Shown here: positions 7,581-9,055 of the stretch, piece by piece | Numbering within the stretch: the first letter of the stretch is position 1 | Layout of the letters: each line of letters begins with the position of its first letter | The notes under the pieces: model-generated | Databases searched by the model: none | The model's input: only the letters and a program-made list of their open reading frames with translations | Told to the model about the DNA's origin: nothing | NCBI GenBank assembly: GCA_905215125.1 | Contig: CAJMOV010000063.1 | Coordinates: 1-9,055 of the forward strand | Origin: an uncultured bacterium | Lineage (GTDB): Bacteria > Bacillota > Clostridia > Oscillospirales > Butyricicoccaceae | Direction of reading: 5' to 3' | Length of the DNA stretch: 9,055 nt | Position numbers and translations under genes: made by a program

Positions 7581-7599
7581 CATAACACAAATTTTTTTT

Positions 7600-7628
7600 A
7601 TTATACCACCAAAAAAAGCGCGTTTCAA
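7600..7628 (-). promoter_or_regulatory. Promoter of the pyr operon
   Basis: On the minus strand TTGAAA (7628-7623) and TATAAT (7605-7600) are separated by 17 bp, with TG one base before the -10 (TGGTATAAT), an extended -10. This matches a sigma-A/sigma-70 consensus at 11 of 12 core positions. The expected start is near 7593, inside a run of eight A (7599-7592) followed by TTTG. The leader to the pyrB ATG would be about 54 nt. Confidence 0.85.
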
Positions 7629-7650
7629 TAGGGCGGCTTCCCTGTAATTC

Positions 7651-7678
7651 AAACCAATTTCTCTTTTTGTTTTGGTTT
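7651..7678. repeat. Inverted repeat midway between the divergent promoters
   Basis: AAACCAA (7651-7657) and TTGGTTT (7672-7678) form perfect 7-bp arms around a T-rich 14-nt centre. The centre lies close to midway between the two -35 elements (7628 and 7706). No T tract follows at terminator distance in the minus direction, and there is no gene for it to terminate. An operator or bent-DNA site acting on either promoter is possible; chance in AT-rich DNA is also possible. Confidence 0.3.
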
Positions 7679-7705
7679 ATTTTTCTAACCCCCCTTTTCT
7701 GCCGC

Positions 7706-7735
7706 TTGCAATGCCCGCCCAGGGCAGGTTATATT
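7706..7735 (+). promoter_or_regulatory. Promoter of the PLP-enzyme gene
   Basis: TTGCAA (7706-7711, 4 of 6 to consensus) and TATATT (7730-7735, 5 of 6) are 18 bp apart, giving a start near 7742. The spacer holds a perfect small dyad, GCCC-A-GGGC (7717-7725), widened to TGCCC/GGGCA arms at 7712-7716 and 7722-7726. That is a possible repressor site, since it lies between the -35 and -10. Confidence 0.6.
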
Positions 7736-7781
7736 AGAATTACCAGAACGTATAACCGGATATTTGAAAGGAGATTTTCCC

Positions 7782-8807
7782 ATGCTTCTCGGCCACGAAA
7801 AGGTTTCCTTCCTTCACCTGCCCACTCCGCTGGAGTATCTGCCTACCATTTCCCGGCAGCTCGGGGTGGAGTTTTACATCAAGCGCGACGACCTGACGGG
7901 CCTGGGCGTCGGCGGCAATAAGCTGCGCAAGCTGGAATACCTGCTGTATGACGCCCAGCAGAAGGGGGCGACCATGCTGATTACCCTGGGCGGCGCGCAG
8001 ACCAACCACGGCCGCCTGACGGCTGCTGTCGCCGCTAAATACGGCATGAAATGCGCCATTTTGTGCATTGACGACTACCCCGGCGAGATCAGCGCCAACA
8101 TCCTGCTTGACCGCATTATGGGGGCCGAGGTCGTGCTGAAAAAGAGCGACGGCCGACCGGAGGACGTGCAGAACGAAGAGCTGCTGGCCGAGGCTGTGAA
8201 AAAGTACGAAGCGCAGGGCGAGGTCGTCTATCCCATCCCTGTCGGCGGCTCCAACCGCATCGGTATGCTGGGATATTACGAATGTGCGCGGGAAATCACG
8301 GCACAGGCCTTCGAAATGGGCATTCCCCACGCGCGGCTGTTGTGCGGTGTCGGCAGCCTGGGCACCTATATGGGCCTGTTCTGCGGGCTGAAAAATGAGG
8401 GCTCTCCCCTGCGCCTGACAGGTATCGCCATCTCTCCCTTTGGCTCAGCTAAGGAAAAGCGCATCGTGGAGTATTTTAACGAGGTCAAGGACTCTCTTGG
8501 GCTGGACATCACCGCCGCCCGCGGCGACTTTGACATTGAAACCGGCTATGCCCGTGAAGGCTACAACAAGCCCAATCCCGTCGTTCGGGACGCCATCTAT
8601 CAAATGGGTCGCGCCGAGGCTATTATTCTCGATCCCTGCTACACCGGCAAGGCTTTCGCAGGCATCCGCGACATGGTTAAGGAAGGCAAGATCAAACAGG
8701 GCGAGACCGTCATTTTCCTGCACACGGGAGGTATGCCCGCCATCAATACCCCCTTCCACCGCAAGGAGATGGAGCGCGAATTGATAGATGGCGTCACCAT
8801 CCTGTAA
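7782..8807 (+). CDS. PLP-dependent D-cysteine desulfhydrase / ACC deaminase family enzyme
   Basis: This is a fold-type II PLP enzyme of 341 residues, the usual length for D-cysteine desulfhydrases and ACC deaminases. The PLP lysine is Lys47 in GGNKLRKLEYLL (44-55), preceded by KRDDLTGLGVGG (34-45). The glycine-rich loop TLGGAQTNHGR (68-78) has Thr74 where family members usually have Ser. VGGSNRIGMLGY follows in mid-protein, and Tyr287-Thr288 in LDPCYTGKAFAG and HTGG (314-317) close the site. ACC deaminases carry Glu and Leu at the positions of Thr288 and Thr315; Thr/Ser there is the D-cysteine desulfhydrase pattern. The likely reaction is therefore D-cysteine to pyruvate, sulfide and ammonia, although related D-amino-acid or sulfonate lyases share the fold. 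ATG 7782 is chosen over TTG 7764, since AAAGGAG (7767-7773) lies 8 nt before the ATG. Specificity is inferred from residues only. Confidence 0.85.
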   Translation: MLLGHEKVSFLHLPTPLEYLPTISRQLGVEFYIKRDDLTGLGVGGNKLRKLEYLLYDAQQKGATMLITLGGAQTNHGRLTAAVAAKYGMKCAILCIDDYPGEISANILLDRIMGAEVVLKKSDGRPEDVQNEELLAEAVKKYEAQGEVVYPIPVGGSNRIGMLGYYECAREITAQAFEMGIPHARLLCGVGSLGTYMGLFCGLKNEGSPLRLTGIAISPFGSAKEKRIVEYFNEVKDSLGLDITAARGDFDIETGYAREGYNKPNPVVRDAIYQMGRAEAIILDPCYTGKAFAGIRDMVKEGKIKQGETVIFLHTGGMPAINTPFHRKEMERELIDGVTIL

Positions 8808-8835
8808 GCCCTGCCGCCGAGAAAGGAATCTTCTC

Positions 8836-9055
8836 ATGGACAAAAAAACAGTCTGGATACGGCGTATCAGCGCGGCAGCGGGAGCCGCTGCGCTGGCAGC
8901 CGCTCCCTTTGGTCTGGAGGCGCTGCGGCGCCGTTCAGACAGGCGCCGTTATCCGCCCAATGGCATTTTTGTCGAAGTCAACGGCCGCAAAATGCACGTT
9001 TACAGCGAGGGAAAAGGACAAAGGACCCTGGTCTTCCTGCCCGGATTGGGCACCC
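8836..9055 (+). CDS. Membrane-anchored alpha/beta hydrolase, N-terminal part (cut by window end)
   Basis: The frame is open from ATG 8836 to the last base, giving 73 residues. AAAGGA (8822-8827) precedes the ATG by 8 nt. The N-terminus is basic (MDKK, then RR at 9-10), followed by an Ala-rich hydrophobic stretch (about 11-30) and an Arg-rich patch (31-38). This suggests a signal anchor or signal peptide. The mature part begins with IFVEVNGRKMHVYSEGKG (44-61) and TLVFLPGLGT (64-73). These are the first strands and the oxyanion-hole turn of the alpha/beta hydrolase fold, in the PGLGT variant of the HGxG motif. The catalytic nucleophile, acid and His lie beyond the window, so the substrate cannot be judged. 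It follows the PLP enzyme by 28 nt with no terminator between them and is probably co-transcribed. Confidence 0.8.
   Translation, partial: MDKKTVWIRRISAAAGAAALAAAPFGLEALRRRSDRRRYPPNGIFVEVNGRKMHVYSEGKGQRTLVFLPGLGT

Noticed and set aside
7540..7590. A longer PyrB N-terminus starting at TTG 7590
   Set aside because: It would encode a basic, Arg/Lys/Gly-rich stretch made of the hairpin and Shine-Dalgarno, and would start almost at the predicted transcription start.
7561..7600. Leader hairpin plus T8 as an intrinsic terminator
   Set aside because: The T run lies on the plus strand, about 11 nt past the stem, and no plus-strand gene precedes it. In the pyrB direction the stem is followed by A, not T.
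7740..8330. A 196-codon minus-strand frame opposite the PLP enzyme
   Set aside because: It is a shadow frame. The plus-strand gene has full family motifs, a promoter and a ribosome binding site.
8808..8835. Terminator between the PLP enzyme and the hydrolase
   Set aside because: The 28-nt gap has no stem followed by a T run; it holds only the next Shine-Dalgarno.

Overview
The window carries a de novo pyrimidine biosynthesis operon on the minus strand, read from high to low coordinates: pyrB, pyrC, carA, carB, pyrK and a broken pyrD. A 242-bp divergent control region separates it from a plus-strand pair: a PLP-dependent enzyme of the D-cysteine desulfhydrase/ACC deaminase family, and the start of a membrane-anchored alpha/beta hydrolase cut by the window end. 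The genes are GC-rich, the intergenic DNA is AT-rich, and every start has a purine-rich Shine-Dalgarno. A class-B dihydroorotate dehydrogenase with a PyrK iron-sulfur partner, plus this gene order, suggests an anaerobic Bacillota, such as a GC-rich member of Clostridia or Negativicutes. No marker fixes the genus.

Minus strand (7628 to about 45): a near-consensus extended -10 promoter starts a short leader with a GC-rich hairpin. PyrB (carbamoyl aspartate) and PyrC (ring closure to dihydroorotate) come next. CarA and CarB supply carbamoyl phosphate from glutamine, bicarbonate and ATP. PyrK and PyrD would oxidise dihydroorotate to orotate. Gaps within the operon are 3 to 12 nt, or 8-nt overlaps. 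The two overlaps (carA/carB and pyrK/pyrD) share the string ATGCCTRA and the same upstream GGGAGGTG, and they join exactly the two pairs whose products form obligate complexes.

Window start (1 to about 60): pyrD loses homology after about 110 codons and runs into an AT-rich stretch (13 of 50 bases G or C) that does not resemble pyrD. This is either a real insertion or rearrangement, or an assembly or contig-edge misjoin. About 190 residues of PyrD, including the catalytic region, are missing; pyrF and pyrE are not in the window.

Plus strand (7706 to 9055): a good sigma-A-type promoter drives the PLP enzyme, with the hydrolase 28 nt behind it and probably co-transcribed.

No mobile-element genes, CRISPR arrays, tRNAs or rRNAs are visible. 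This is mostly a conserved housekeeping region. The points worth a second look are the pyrD break, the pyr promoter start region (it resembles the UTP-sensing start of E. coli pyrBI), and the matched overlaps.
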